From: Psettodes erumei | Taxonomy: Eukaryota > Chordata > Actinopteri > Pleuronectiformes > Psettodidae | DNA: 64,000 nt | Assembly (NCBI GenBank): GCA_016785225.1 | Contig: JAFBJZ010000617.1 | Location: 612,091 to 676,090, forward strand | Direction of reading: 5' to 3' | Made by a program: the position numbers and the translations under genes | Notes under the pieces: generated by a model | Seen by the model: only the letters and a program-made list of their open reading frames with translations | What the model was told of the DNA's origin: nothing | Database searches by the model: none | Shown: piece after piece, positions 10,926-23,624 of the stretch | How positions within the stretch are numbered: position 1 is the stretch's first letter | Layout of the letters: every line of letters starts with the position of its first letter

Positions 10926-11802
10926 ATAAATTAACAAACCGAACCGTTTGCAGACTTTGCGTAAAGCGATTGACTTCAACCTTGTCTCGGGAGCGAGTAA
11001 AGCGTGTTAACTTAAATGGGATACAGCTTCCATTCCCACCTGAGCTCAGGTGATGGTGAACAGGCAGCACGCTAAGACATACGTGATATAAAACACACGG
11101 TAAAGGCAGTATACACGGTTAATATAAAGTATCTTCATATACAGGGACCACTTTCCCATTCACTTATTTACAGTATGTATATATATATTTCCACTTGGGT
11201 TTTTCTTCACTCGTGATGCTGCTCTGGGCTGAAGTCACTGTACGAACCAGTTTTGGTCCATTTTTTATTCCATTTTTAAAAATCATTGATTTTATCATTA
11301 TATAGGTTAAATGTAAAACGGGTGATAGTGGTTAGATTCTCCCTCCCTTCTTCTCCCTCCTTACGTTCGTCTCTTCTGGCCGAGATGACACGTTCCTGAT
11401 GGCAGGCTACATATTTTCAGGTGCATATTGGTGAGTTCAGGTTTTAATGTGAGCTGAAGAGTTTAACATCTGGCCGGCGGCGGCAGCAGCTAAACCAATC
11501 AAACGTTTTACTTCGTTAAACTTCCACCCCGGCGACGTGAGTCATGGAGGGCGGCGAGCAGAACGCTGTGGAGCGTGCCGCGCGTCCAAGTTGTCTTTTT
11601 GTCGTACTGGATGAGTCCAGGTGTGAAACGTTTCGTGCTCTTTCTGACGGATGTGTTTTGAGTACTGTACACGGCGCAACTTACAGACGGTTAAATCAGC
11701 AAAGCTAGTTTTTAAAGCGCCGCCGACAGCTGACATTTACAAGCTCATAAGTGCTGCTATGGGAAACACGTGGGAATTTGAGAGCGTTAACAGAAACGTA
11801 GG

Positions 11803-11806
<4 letters not shown>

Positions 11807-11839
<33 letters not shown>
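11807..11839. repeat. (GT)n microsatellite in the presumed olfml2b 3' UTR
   Basis: A GT tract of about 33 bases, about 135 bases past the olfml2b stop. On the transcribed strand it reads (CA)n, a class of element bound by hnRNP L. Confidence 0.9.
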
Positions 11840-11840
<1 letters not shown>

Positions 11841-11974
11841 CTGATCAGCAGCTGAGACCGATTCCACCATCCTCCGTTCGCTTGTCGTCGTTTTTTTTCA
11901 TCCTCGGCTTTGTTTTCGGCCTCTCGCTGCGTGGCGCTGAACCGGCTCGTCCGCCTCGTTGCCCGTTCGCGGCG

Positions 11975-14900
11975 CTAATAAGCGAAGAGGACGTCGTACA
12001 TCACCTGATGCCCGTCGTCCCACGCGTACAGCTTCTTGTCCAGCGGGCAGTAGGCCAGCTGGGAGGTGTGGGCGTGCATGTTGGTGAACGCCAGGCTGGG
12101 CACGGTGTGCGTGAGCGTGTGCGTGTCGAAGGCGTAGGTCACGTTGGCGCCGTGGTGCTCCGTGCTGTCCACGGCGTAAAGGACGCCGCACACCAGGAAG
12201 GTGTTCCCGTAGCGGCCGCGCCGGAGACCCGTGCGGAAGCTCTGGATTGGCTGCAGGTCGCGGGGGTTGAGGTGCACGAGCAGGATGACTTCCTGGTGGA
12301 AGCCCTCCGTGTCCACGGCGGGGTACAGCAGCCACAGGCCCGACTCATCCACGGCAAACTCCACCTGGAACCAAAAAAAAAGACTTTACTTGCAGTTTTA
12401 GGAAATGCACTACACTACTACTGCAGTACTACACAGCAGTACTATACTATTCAAAGTTTTCTGTAGAAACACAGCTTAGGAAAAGAAGAAAGTTGAGTGT
12501 TTGGGAGATGTTTGTGGCTTTAGGGTTGTAGATAGCTAGCTGTAGCTTCCCTGCAGCCCATCTTTATGCTAAGCTAAGCTAACTACCTCCCACCTACAGG
12601 GACTTTTATCAGGTTAGGTCACCAGTGAAAATATTCAAGTTAGAAGTGTGAATTCAGTTAAACAGGGACCCAAACTATCTGCCCTCTTGACCTCTGCGGT
12701 GATTTGTGGTGTTTTTGTTCCCCCTCGATGACCCGTCATGGCCCTCGAAAGCGTCCCGGGCGCACATTCCTCGAGTAAATCACTCCAGGAACTTGTTCTC
12801 GATCGAGATAAATCACGTCCGCGGCGACTCTCACCTCAGTCTGTGCCCTGTGGACCTGCTCCTCCAGTATGGCGTCGTGCAGCGTGGTCCAGGCGGCCAC
12901 GTATCGGTGCCTCAGGTCGTATCTGATGACGTCCCTGCTGAACGCACGGTTGTAGTAGAAGGCGCCGTTAAACACCACGTGGCCGGTCCCCGTGAAACTG
13001 TAGGGCAGCTTGTATGAATTACTGGCCTTACCTGAGCGGGAAGGAGGACACACACAAGGCAAGCGTGAGGCCGGTCACGCTCGCTAACGCACAACGTGAC
13101 TTTTAGTGTGTTTAGTGTAACCGTGACTTAATATCCAGGTGTGACCCTTCCTTCTAGATGTTAGTCATTTTAAAGAGTGGGGAGGTTGGGAAAAAAAAAA
13201 GAAGACCTTGGTACTGGGGTCGGCCATAAATAACACACAACTCCTAAACCTGATTTGAAGGTGTTCGCGTCTCGGAACTCCAGGAGGTTGTTGCCGTAGT
13301 GACCGCTGGTGAGGTAGATGACGTTGCCGTGGCCGCGCGCGTCTCTCATCCAGGCGCCGTCCCTCAGGCCGTAAGAGTTGTGCTCAACCGGATCGGAGAT
13401 GCTGGCCACCGTGTCCTTGCACACCCCTGGAAGAACACGAGGCGCGAATCAAGACTCGAGAACATCGACGCGCTCTGGAACTGATGAGCTGCCGCGCGGC
13501 GTGCAGGTCTACCGGGCTTTTTGGTGGTCTTCGGTCGGTCGGCGGGGCTCTCCGTCCAGCTGAGGCGACTTTTGGGTGCCAGCCGGGGCGCCGCCGTGGG
13601 AGGGGCATCGATGGGCGGGCCCGTCGTCGTATCTGAAGCCGCGGTGCTGTGCTGAGTGACAGGCTGAGTGGTTGCCGGGGGGGTTGTGGTTTGTCGGGAG
13701 GTCGCCGTCGGCTCCGGAGTCGTCGCGGCGGTCGTCGCGGTCGTGGGTGGCATCGTAGTGGGGGCCGGTGTGGTCGTAGTTGGGATTCGTTGGGTGGTAA
13801 CGGGGGGATCTGACGCTCTCTGCGTCGGAGCAGGACTGCTTCCTCTCCTCGACGGGTCCTTGACGTCTGGTTCGGTGCCACGGTGGGTGCGGGTCCTGGA
13901 TTCTGGACCGGTGAAGTCCTGGCAGGCGGGAGCTGGTCAGAAATCAGTAGGTCCAGGGAAGTGCTGGCAGTCAGAGTCGCTGTGAGAGGAGGAAAACAAA
14001 ATAAAAGAGGTCAGTTTAAACAGCAGGTCGCAGTAATGGCTGTGACCATGTGACACGAACTGTCATGTGACTCTCCTTACCCCCGTCGTCCTCGTAGCCC
14101 TCCTCTTCTGCCTTGTAAAAGGTCATGCCCTTGACGACCACGCTGTTCTTGTCTTTGACTGGCTGCCGTGGCTCCGTCTTCTCTTTGATTGGCTTCTGAC
14201 TTTCCGTCTTGTTCCCGATTGGCTGTTGTTGTTCCACGCCGTCTTGCTGCAGGTTCTTCTTCATCTGACCGTCGTAATCCTTCTGCAACAGCACAAGGAA
14301 CATCACGTCCAGGTTTGTTTTTTAACAGATGAGATGTTTTGAGTCTGATCACGTTCAGATACCTGCTTGTTGGCGTAGGTAGGGGCTCGACTTTTCTGCA
14401 CCGCGTGGCCCGGGTCGTTGGCTTTCTTCTTCTTCTGCTGGTTCTTCCTCTCTTTCTCCTTCTCCTTTGCCCTCATCTTCACGCGCTCTTTCTCCCTCGC
14501 TCTCTCGGTGAAATTACGGGCGAAGGCCTGGAGCGCGCAGACGGCGTAAACATTAATCTTGCAGTTAAATTTAAAGCACAAATGATATCCACTGCTGCTT
14601 TTTTCTTAATTTGGCAGGGTGTAGGCGTCGGTTTCCTGCAGGTAATCTGTATATATCACAAGACAAGTTGTGAATGGGCGTAGCTGCACAGAAACCTCTG
14701 AGATCTTTGCTCAGGATGGCGTGTTGGGAAACTCGCTGGGCATGTTGCATGAAGAGTTGCAGGATTGACTGGAGAGGTGCCTCCTCACTGTATAACAATG
14801 GCAGAAGTGTAATCTGTAATTTCCCTCCCGCAAGCTTGGTCCAGTCCAAGCCACGATCAATTATGGGAAAAGTTTGTCTCCTTCCTTTTTTTAAAGTTAT

Positions 14901-15196
14901 GTGCACTTAAAGAAGCTCACAGATGCTCCATGTTGGAGAGCCGTCTTCTGGGAAGGACAACGAGGCAGATGATGGTCAGCGTCTTCCACTTTTTTTTTTT
15001 CTGAGGTTGCGCAAACAACTGTGGATCATGTTGAAATGTAGAGCAGAGTGCAAACCACGATGAACCCCCCCACCCCTCCAAAAAAAACCCAACGCTGTTT
15101 GAATGCTCCTGAGTGACAGGGTAATTTTTAGAGAGACTTCAGGAGCTGAATGTTTGATCAGACATGTCGCCCACTGGAGAAATTACAGCCTCCATA

Positions 15197-15232
<36 letters not shown>

Positions 15233-15404
15233 TCACTTTTTCCATGTCGTCCATCTTAGTCAGCAGTTTGGTGGTGACGGAGTGGAGCTTCAACAAGTCC
15301 ATCCCGTACAGAGAGCCCTCCAGCAGGTCGATGATGGTCGCCAGCTCCACGGGCAGAAGACGAGCGGTAGAGAGAGATGATGGGATGGAAACAGAAAAGA
15401 ATGC

Positions 15405-15447
<43 letters not shown>

Positions 15448-15829
15448 CTGTTTCTACCTTGATGTCGTCCTTGCCGGCCTCCTGCAGCTTTTTAAACCTG
15501 TACTCCCCCTCGCAGGGGTTGACGGCCGACGGCGGCGCCATGCACGTGCACTTCTTGCAGTCCGTTCCCCTGGTGACCGTCTCCACGGTGTAGAAATCCT
15601 GGGACGGCGTCGCGGCGTCGCCGTCGGGGGCCCGGCTGCAGTCGGAGCGTTTGATGGGCCGAACGATGCAGCGGCACACGCAGTCGGACCCCGATGACAC
15701 GGTCTTTACTTTGTCGTAGTCGCCCAGCAGCTGTGAGACACGGACAGTGTTTGTCCACTTACTCGGGCTGCTCTCAGGTGAAGAACTCGTGTTCGTATCG
15801 GTCAGAAACGCGTGAACGAGAAGCAGAAG

Positions 15830-15860
<31 letters not shown>

Positions 15861-16694
15861 GGCGTGTGATGGTTTGCAGCTGCAGCCGTGGTGAAGCGGC
15901 CTGGGGAGAAGACGGCTACAGGCGTTTACAAACACGCACATTTTGGTTTGGAGCGCTTGCAGTTAGGAGGTCATTACATAACCGACCGCCAGAAGGATGC
16001 AGACTGTTACCATGGCGCGCACACACACACACACACAGGTCTGGGTCTGATTTACCACGTCATTTAAGCTGGACCGACAAATTGCTGGGGTTGGGGTTGC
16101 TCTTAAATGAAAAAGAAAGTTAAAACAAAAGTGCTTTGTCCAGTTTTCATCTCGGAGGTGAGACATTCAGGATTTACAGTTAAAAAGCAGTTGTTGTTGT
16201 TGTTGTTGTTGTTTTTAATTTTATGTAGTGGATGGATCATTTTGCTCCAACTGGGCCAACCCCTGAGATGTGAAGTGAAATACATTTATTCAAGTTTCTA
16301 TCTATTTTGAACTTTGCTCATACAAAACTTCAACTTTTACAACTTGCCTACTCGTGGGAAATAGTTTTTTTGTTTGTTTGTTGATTATTTTAACTTTGTC
16401 AATAAAGTTTGTTGACGAAGTTCGGCGACCCACCTGGCTGATGATGTTCTCTTGGTTGTCCATCTCGTCCTCCAGAGGCTCGGCGGTGGGCTCCTGAGCT
16501 CTCCCTTCCCCGGGGGAGCCCGGACCGCCCGCAGCTGTGGCCGCGGGGCGCGCGTCCCGCTCCGGCGCGCCCGGCACCGTGGTGGGCTCGGTCCTCTCCG
16601 GCGGCGAGGGGTCCGCGCTGCTGCCGGTCGCCTCCAGAGCGTGGAGTCCGCTCACGGCGCAGCACAAGATCAGCAGCGACAGCCGGCGCCACAT
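11975..16694 (-). CDS. olfml2b: Olfactomedin-like protein 2B
   Basis: This is a secreted extracellular matrix glycoprotein; photomedin family members bind matrix proteoglycans. Nine coding exons, minus strand order: 16434-16694, 15458-15730, 15237-15344, 14363-14527, 14081-14282, 13513-13932, 13250-13426, 12835-13031, 11975-12364. They sum to 2193 bases, 730 residues, against about 750 in human. A signal peptide (MWRRLSLLILCCAVSGLHA) opens the protein. A Cys-rich part follows at about 88-178 (GSDCVCRC, then CKKCTC, then NPCEG), then a coiled-coil stretch (LLKLHSVTTKLL), a Lys/Glu-rich segment, a Thr/Pro-rich linker at about 337-476 and an olfactomedin domain from about 478 to the end (GHVVFNGAFYYNRAF, YAVDSTEHHGANVTYAFDTH). 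The linker is poorly conserved with human, as expected. The gene shares its upstream region with the divergent niban1. Confidence 0.95.
12525..12595. repeat. Dispersed-repeat fragment rich in GCTAA words
   Basis: Sequence around ATCTTTATGCTAAGCTAAGC lies inside an olfml2b intron. A related string, CTAAGTTAGCTTAGCATTAA, occurs near 62521 in the opposite orientation. It looks like a dispersed element common in fish genomes, but I cannot name the family. Confidence 0.4.
15201..15230. repeat. (GT)n at an olfml2b splice donor
   Basis: On the minus strand this is (CA)n starting 6 bases inside the intron, right after the donor GTGAGG of the exon at 15237-15344. Confidence 0.9.
15407..15445. repeat. 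(GT)n microsatellite in an olfml2b intron
   Basis: An uninterrupted GT tract of about 39 bases in the short intron between the exons at 15237-15344 and 15458-15730, again just inside a minus-strand splice donor. Confidence 0.9.
15825..15859. repeat. (AGA)n trinucleotide microsatellite
   Basis: About 11-12 AGA units in the first intron of olfml2b. A nearby (TTG)n tract lies at 16191-16213 in the same intron. Confidence 0.9.
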
Positions 16695-17677
16695 TTCTCC
16701 GGAGGTCTCAGGTGCGGTGTCGGGTCGCTGAGCCCGAGGAGAGAGCAGGATGCGCCGGGCCGTCCGACGTCAAACTCCGCCAGACGCTCAAGAGAGACGG
16801 CGGAGCGCGGGGGTCTCGGTGAATGCAGCGGACTCTGGACCGGACCCGCCTCCAAAAAAAAAACCCCGGCAGATCCGCGGTCCGCAGTCACATCCGTTTC
16901 TCTGCGAGTTCCAGACCCGAGCCGAGCCGAGCCGAGCCGAACCGAGTGCGCGCTGTGCAGCTGCACCAGGAGTGGCCACCGTCACGGTCAATATATTCGG
17001 TATAAGCCACAGTCAGTGTGGGCAGAGCCTAGCCCACTAAATGATAATCCGAACCGGGACTGGGAAGATGCAAAAAAAACCCCCCAACAATTAAAACGAC
17101 CGGCACCGGTTCTGTTCGGTGGAGACACCAGTTCTTCTCGTCCCACTGTAAGGCTGAAAATATCACTTAACTTAAAATAATGAAGAAAAAATTAATGTTT
17201 TAAAAAAACAGGTTTGACTTCCTGCTTTTGAATTAGATTAGATGAGGAACCCTTAAGAATCTTATTCAAATAATAAATTAATTGATTAATTATAAATTGA
17301 ATTGTGATTCATCTTGATCTTGAGCCTTTGATACAGATTAAAAAAAATATGGATGATGATCATGGATCATTTCATATAAAGTTTGATGGTCGGTCAAACA
17401 GTGGAATTAATTAGATGAGACGAATAGACAGGGTGTTCTGTGACGTACCTTGGTTCCTTCTCCACCAGCAGATGGAGCCAAAGCTGAGGTGGTGTTGCTG
17501 CTCGCGTGCAGCTCACCACCACCACGCACCGACTTCCACAGAACAGAGGAAATGAGCTTAGCAAAAAAAAAAAAAAAAACTTGACACATAAGAGCAAGTC
17601 ATTTAGCAGCCGTCATGCATCACATTTAGGTTTCCTGTGCGTGGAGGGCTGGTCTACAGACGCTCTGGGCCGGCAGT
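16695..17677. promoter_or_regulatory. Shared upstream region of olfml2b and niban1
   Basis: The two start codons are 984 bases apart and the genes run in opposite directions. The olfml2b-side 300 bases are GC- and CpG-rich, with a GAGCC pentamer repeat near 16919-16940; the middle (about 17160-17400) is AT-rich. No TATA box was convincingly placed. The two genes may have separate promoters at the two ends rather than one shared core. Confidence 0.5.
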
Positions 17678-18126
17678 ATGGGAGCATCTTCCTCTGGCTT
17701 GTTGGACGAGGCCAAAATCAGCCACATCAAAGGTAAAACCAAGAGTTCGCTCCTTTTTTCTTTTCTTTTCTTTTTTACTCCAGCCGTTCACGAGGACTCG
17801 GCATCTCCAACCTGCTCGGGACAGGAGAGGACGGCGTGAGGACGAGTAATGGGGGCGTGCAGGTCGGGCTGACGCTGGCAGATGTGCTGTAGTTCCATCA
17901 TCCAGCTGTGGCAGGGTGGGGGGAAAGTGTGGAGAGAGTTGTGTAGCAGTAGATCAGATAATTGTTTCCCTGTGAGCTTGTTGTTGTACCGTCTCCACCT
18001 GACTCGATGGCTCTTAGACTGTCAACTTGTGTTCAAGCCAAGTGTTGAGTGTCGGCACTAGATGTTAACATCAAGTAAAAAAAATACACAGTTTGTGTAC
18101 TTTAAAGAGGGTTCGTTAAGTCCTGA

Positions 18127-18175
<49 letters not shown>

Positions 18176-18258
18176 TGTGGTGTTTCATTGGGCTACATTC
18201 AGTTTTTACATGCATGCACAGTGGTCCTTATTAGACAGGAAATGGGTGTGTGGGTGTG

Positions 18259-18323
<65 letters not shown>

Positions 18324-21300
18324 GGGGGTCGTTATATGGCACTGCCCTTAACCACCAGGCCACCACAGCAACATTTTTTTTTAATGGGGTGTCACCAAAC
18401 TTCTTATTTAACATGTAACAGAAATGCGTTGATGTAACATCGCGATTGTTTTTAACTTCAGTCCAACTCTGACTTTAAAACCAAAACAACAAAAAACATA
18501 AGAAATGGAACAAAACAAAAAAAAAATCCCATGTGAGTCGCTCTTCTCCGTGTGCATTCCTATACATGTTATCAACACGCTCACATCCGGTCACTTCATT
18601 TCCACGGCAAACTCCTATGTAATTACACCCATTTCCAACTATTACATTATTACGGCTTGTCTGATCTCCGTGTGTGTGTGTGTGTGTGTGTGAGATGAAA
18701 GCCAGTCCTACAGAGTGTCCCAATGAATACGTGATAGTGGCCACACACTGTAAACAAGTGATAAACAGCAGATTAGGACTGAGTCTCATCTAAACACACG
18801 AAGAGCGATCTCTCTCCTGCACTCTGTCGTCCAACACACCACTAAATAATCACGCTGCAGATTATGTAATCTGGAGTTTTGTATGTGTATTGATACAGAG
18901 TCAGAGATGTGTTTGTCTGATAGACATGTTAACTGAGGTTTCACGACTGCATGTGCACTAAGTAAGTTACCTAATCTGTTGCTCATATAGAAATGTGTAT
19001 TTGTGCAGTTTTAATAGATACTTTTTCCTCAAAGAAAGATAAATCTGTTACTGTGCGTGTGTACCACTGGTTTCTTGCAGTAAAAAGCATCTGAGATGAT
19101 TCATTCAGTTCAGTTCTGAGTTTGAAGGGAATTTATTATTTGATCAAACTTTGACTTTCTTGTTTTGTCGTTTCTGTTTGCGTCCAGGACTTGTTGACGG
19201 CACGTTCCAGAGCTTCGGCGTGTTCTACCGTCAGCAGTACTCGTCAGCCTACTTCGGACACTTGCACCAGGAGGTGGAGCCCAAGAAGGAGGGCAGGGGC
19301 CTGTTGTTGACACAGAGGGTAGGGGTCCCATCAGTCAATCAATCAATCAATCAATCAATACTGCTTTGCTCTGGCTCTGTATTCAAGTTGGCTGCAGCTG
19401 TGAACGTCTGTTTCTCCCTCTTTGTGCATGTGCACAGCCTCAGTATCCTTCAGAGGAGGTGCTGCACCAAGGCAACGTCAGGTTCTCCTGCTGGGACGAG
19501 CAGGGAAAGAAATGGCGCGAGCGTTACGCCGTCTTCAGGAGAGACTTCAGGGTGGAGATACACGAAAACGTGGAGGTAACGCCTTCGCCTGCACACGCTC
19601 TGCGCGTGAAACACACACACGACATTGCTGTTCTCCCTGTGTGAAAGTGTGTCTGTGTTTGCGCCTGGAGACTTTCAGTCGAGGCTGCGCCCCGAAGTTG
19701 GTCCTCCAGCCAGCGGGGGGCAGCGTGCTGACCACAGAGGAGGAGTCCCGAGCTCACCTGGAGCAAATCTGCAGCGGGATACTCAATGGTAGCGAGAAAA
19801 GTCCTTTTCTACATACCTACAATGTCTAGCAAATAGCATGTTAGCACCCGGATGTCAACAATCTGCAATGACAGCGATTTTAATGTGCACACAAAAAAAA
19901 AAGAAGTGTTAAGCAGCTACACTTTGGTTGAAGGTGTGAACCGCGACAAACGTTCTGTCCCACCGTTATTATATTATTTATCAAGAGCGTCTGAGAAAAT
20001 GCAGCCACATGTGTAACGCCGCCCATCTGTGTGTGTCTCCAGGAGTAAAGGAGGATTCTTCTTCGGTGGTGTCAGCTCCGGAAGCGTTTGCTGTGTATCT
20101 GCACCTGCCTTACACGGGCCACACCTGCTTCTTGTTCCAACAGGAAGAGGAAAGAGATCACTTCCTGTCTGCCCTGAAGACCTGCATCAGACACCGCAAC
20201 CTGGGTACAACACTCGCCTGTTTTTACTCTCAGTTTTATCTCTGTACGCGGTCTGTTCGGACGAGAAGAAACGACACAGTGACATCATAAAGTCGCTCCA
20301 CCTTAGGGGTGGTGGCGGTGTTTTCCCACAATGCACTGCAAAACCAGAGACGAGGAGTCGCATCAGGAACCCGAAGGAATAGTTTTCAGAAACAGCGTTT
20401 AACTTTAGGATCAGAGTTCGAGACATTTTAACCTTTGCGTTACATTTATTTGTCCGCGGGTTTGTGTGTCGCTGTTCACCGCACACCCCTTCACTAATCA
20501 TCATCATCCTCATCATCATCATCATCAACGAGCCGAAGTCTGCCTGTTGGCATTTCTCACGCTATCTGTTCCTGCCACGTCCGCTTGTCTTCCGTCTCCC
20601 AGTTGATCTTCTGCCTTCGCCAAAGTTTAGAAAAAAAAAATGCTAAAAACCCTAAAAAGAATAATTTACTTACCGCTGAAGTTTTTTAATTTGGATCAAA
20701 CTGATCATGTGCAACATTACAAGCCTTCAGTCGTATCTGGTTGAATGCGCTTATTTTTAGCGGTCGCAGTGACATCTGAGTCATAACCACCAACCACCCC
20801 GCTGCACCGATGGCGTGAGGCGCTCATCAGACGTCTGTCACGCCAGATGACAGTTTCCATCTCGACAGATAAAAATATTAAAGCTGTTGACTTCCTGTGT
20901 GGTTACCTAGGATACAAAAACCCCAATGTACACCCTGCAGTGTAGCTCAGAAGGTTGCGAAAACCCGGCGTGTCACATCTGCACAGCTGCCACAGGAAAC
21001 GACCGGGCACCACTGACTGGTTCCTTTACAACGTAATGTCATCGAGATGTTGTTAAAGTAATACAGTAATATTATTTAAAGATAATATTCTCACTTTACT
21101 GCTCGTGGTTACTTGAAGGAGTTAATTGTGACGGTGTCGCCATCCTCTGCCCACAAACATAACGAGACGCTGCAACGAGGTTTAAATGCAAAAAATATCA
21201 GAGGTGACAGACAACTGATCCAGAAAATGAATGAATGAGCGATTTCCATGCGTTACGGCCTTGAAATAATAATTTTTAAAAAACAAATATATGTTACACC

Positions 21301-21580
21301 TTTTAAACCTGAAATTTCAAATCTAAGCTTTAGAAGATTATGATTACTTGCTGACTATCTTATTCCTAATTAGGCAAAACGTAATAGCTGAGGTCCCGGT
21401 TCAGGTCAGTGTGATTTATTGTGACGGGGAAGCGGCGCTCAGCGCTGGACGAGCTTTCTGTTCCTCAAATTCCTCCCATCAGTTAAGGAAGGAAAAAACA
21501 AAAGGCGCGAAGGCCTCATGGGGAAGTGGTCCAGCGAAGATACAGTAATGTGACACAGCAGAGGAAAAAGCAGAACACAA

Positions 21581-21620
<40 letters not shown>

Positions 21621-22648
21621 AACAGATGTGTTTTTAACAACCGCTGAGCTCCAGGGTAGAGAAGCAAAAGATAGACCAGACTTTGGGTACACACGCAGCA
21701 CTTGTCAACAGGATATATAAATCATTTGTTTGGGTCTTTTCATAGGATTTATTAAAAAATAAATAAAATCAGCGGCCGTATGTGTTAAATCCACAAAACC
21801 TCCCGATGCCAAAAAAATAGGAACAGGAAAAAGGAAGGCCTGATGTCATACAGCAGCCCCGCGATTAAAACCACCACCGTAAAAGGAACATTAAGTCATA
21901 TTGTCGTGTAACATTGTTCCCTGTTATTGCAGTTTGTGCTGTATAGATTCTGCAGGTTAATAATAATAATTTCCCACCGGAATCATAACCGCTGTGCGTC
22001 CACACTTCCTGCAGACCCCTGGTGCGAGTCATCCTATGAGAGCCAGGCGTTCGTCCGGGCCTTCCGACTGTCCCGCCAGGACAAGGGACGCTATGACTCC
22101 TGGGAAATCCTGCTGGGCACCGAGGAACAAGTCAGCGGCCGCGCATCACACGCCTCGGCTGTACGTCTGCCCCCGGCGCTTTGTCCGCTCGCTCAGTCGG
22201 CTGGGTTTTTTTTCCCACCCCCCACGCGCAGGTGCTGGCCTCCCAGGTGATGGAGGAAGTGTTGCCGTGGTTACAGGGCCAGCTCCAGTCCAGACTGAAG
22301 GGCAAGAAGGCCGACAGGATACGGCAGTGGTTGGCCGTGAGTTAAACTAACGCTGTTTTTTTGATTGTGTACGCACACCGCAGCGTTTTACACAACTGCT
22401 GAGTCTGGTGTGTTCGTTACGATGTGTTCAGACAGTGCAGGCCACGCACGCGATGGTGCTGGAGCTGCTGACGGTGAGTTTGCAGGCGCTACGGCTGCAG
22501 TGTCGCCAGACGGCGTTAGCCAATCAGACGCTCGTCAGGTCCAACCTGGACCAGATCGTGTCGTCTCGCTGCTTCCTGGAGGAGAAAGTCAGAGGTGCAG
22601 CAACGGAGCTTTAACCCCAAACGTTTCAACCTGTCGACTCGTCTAGTG

Positions 22649-22687
<39 letters not shown>

Positions 22688-23171
22688 GCAGTGTGCATAT
22701 GTGAAGAAGCAGAGAAAGTGTACAGCGAGTCGGTGGCACCCTACATGTCCTCCATCCTGGAAGTGCTAACAGAAAACATCAGCGCGGGGATTCAGGAGAT
22801 GCATCGCACACTGCGCACGCAGATGGACTCCACCCTCACACACACACCTGGAGGGACGGAGGAGACAAAGCAGGTGGGAGAGACGTCTCTCTAAAGCGGA
22901 TTTTATTTTTGCAAACTTTCCTTGTTGCTCACAGTTGTGGTTCCGTGTGCGTGCGTTGCGCAGGCCTTGTTCACGCTGCGCTCCGTCAGTCTGGATCAGT
23001 GCTACAGGCGGGTGAAGAACCTGACGGAGATACTGAAAGACTTGAAGCAGCGGTTTGGACTGAGCAGCGCTGAGAGGCTGGTCCACTCTGCACATCTGGA
23101 GATGGAGCAGGTATGAACCTGGTCAGGGATCCTGAGCAAAACAGGAAAAGGTCTGAGCCTCAATGTGTTTG

Positions 23172-23208
<37 letters not shown>

Positions 23209-23391
23209 TTCCAGTTGTTTGACAGCGCCGTGTACACCTTAGAACTCTTCCTCCAATCATCAGCCAGACTGCAGCCTTCTCAAATCCCTGTCAAGATGGA
23301 GAGAGCTAAGGAAAGAGTATTAAAGGTAAATAATTACATCGCCGAATATCAAATGATTTCAACACTTATGGAGGATTTTTTTTTTTAGAAA

Positions 23392-23426
<35 letters not shown>

Positions 23427-23592
23427 CAGCAGCTGGACTACGACAGCAGAGTGGTCCAGAGGAGGCTCTATCAGGAAGCCCTGCTGGAGATCACCCTGCC
23501 CGCACTCACCAGGAGGATGGATGGGAAGTGGAAAGCCGTACGTCGAACTCACGGCTGCAGTCTGTCCCCCTGTGTCTCACTGGAGTATTAAA

Positions 23593-23624
<32 letters not shown>

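Noticed and set aside
11651..12466. 271-codon plus-strand ORF
   Set aside because: It is antisense to the last olfml2b exon; the minus strand encodes a clear olfactomedin domain.
13384..13881. Arg/Pro-rich 165-codon minus-strand ORF
   Set aside because: It is an off-frame reading of the olfml2b Thr/Pro-rich linker exon; the frame fixed by splice phases is the Thr/Pro one.
16452..17180. 242-codon plus-strand ORF
   Set aside because: It is antisense to olfml2b exon 1 and continues through CpG-rich promoter; no conserved content.
18260..18321. Long GT tract considered as Z-DNA or a regulatory element
   Set aside because: GT tracts of this length occur many times in the window; nothing sets this one apart functionally.
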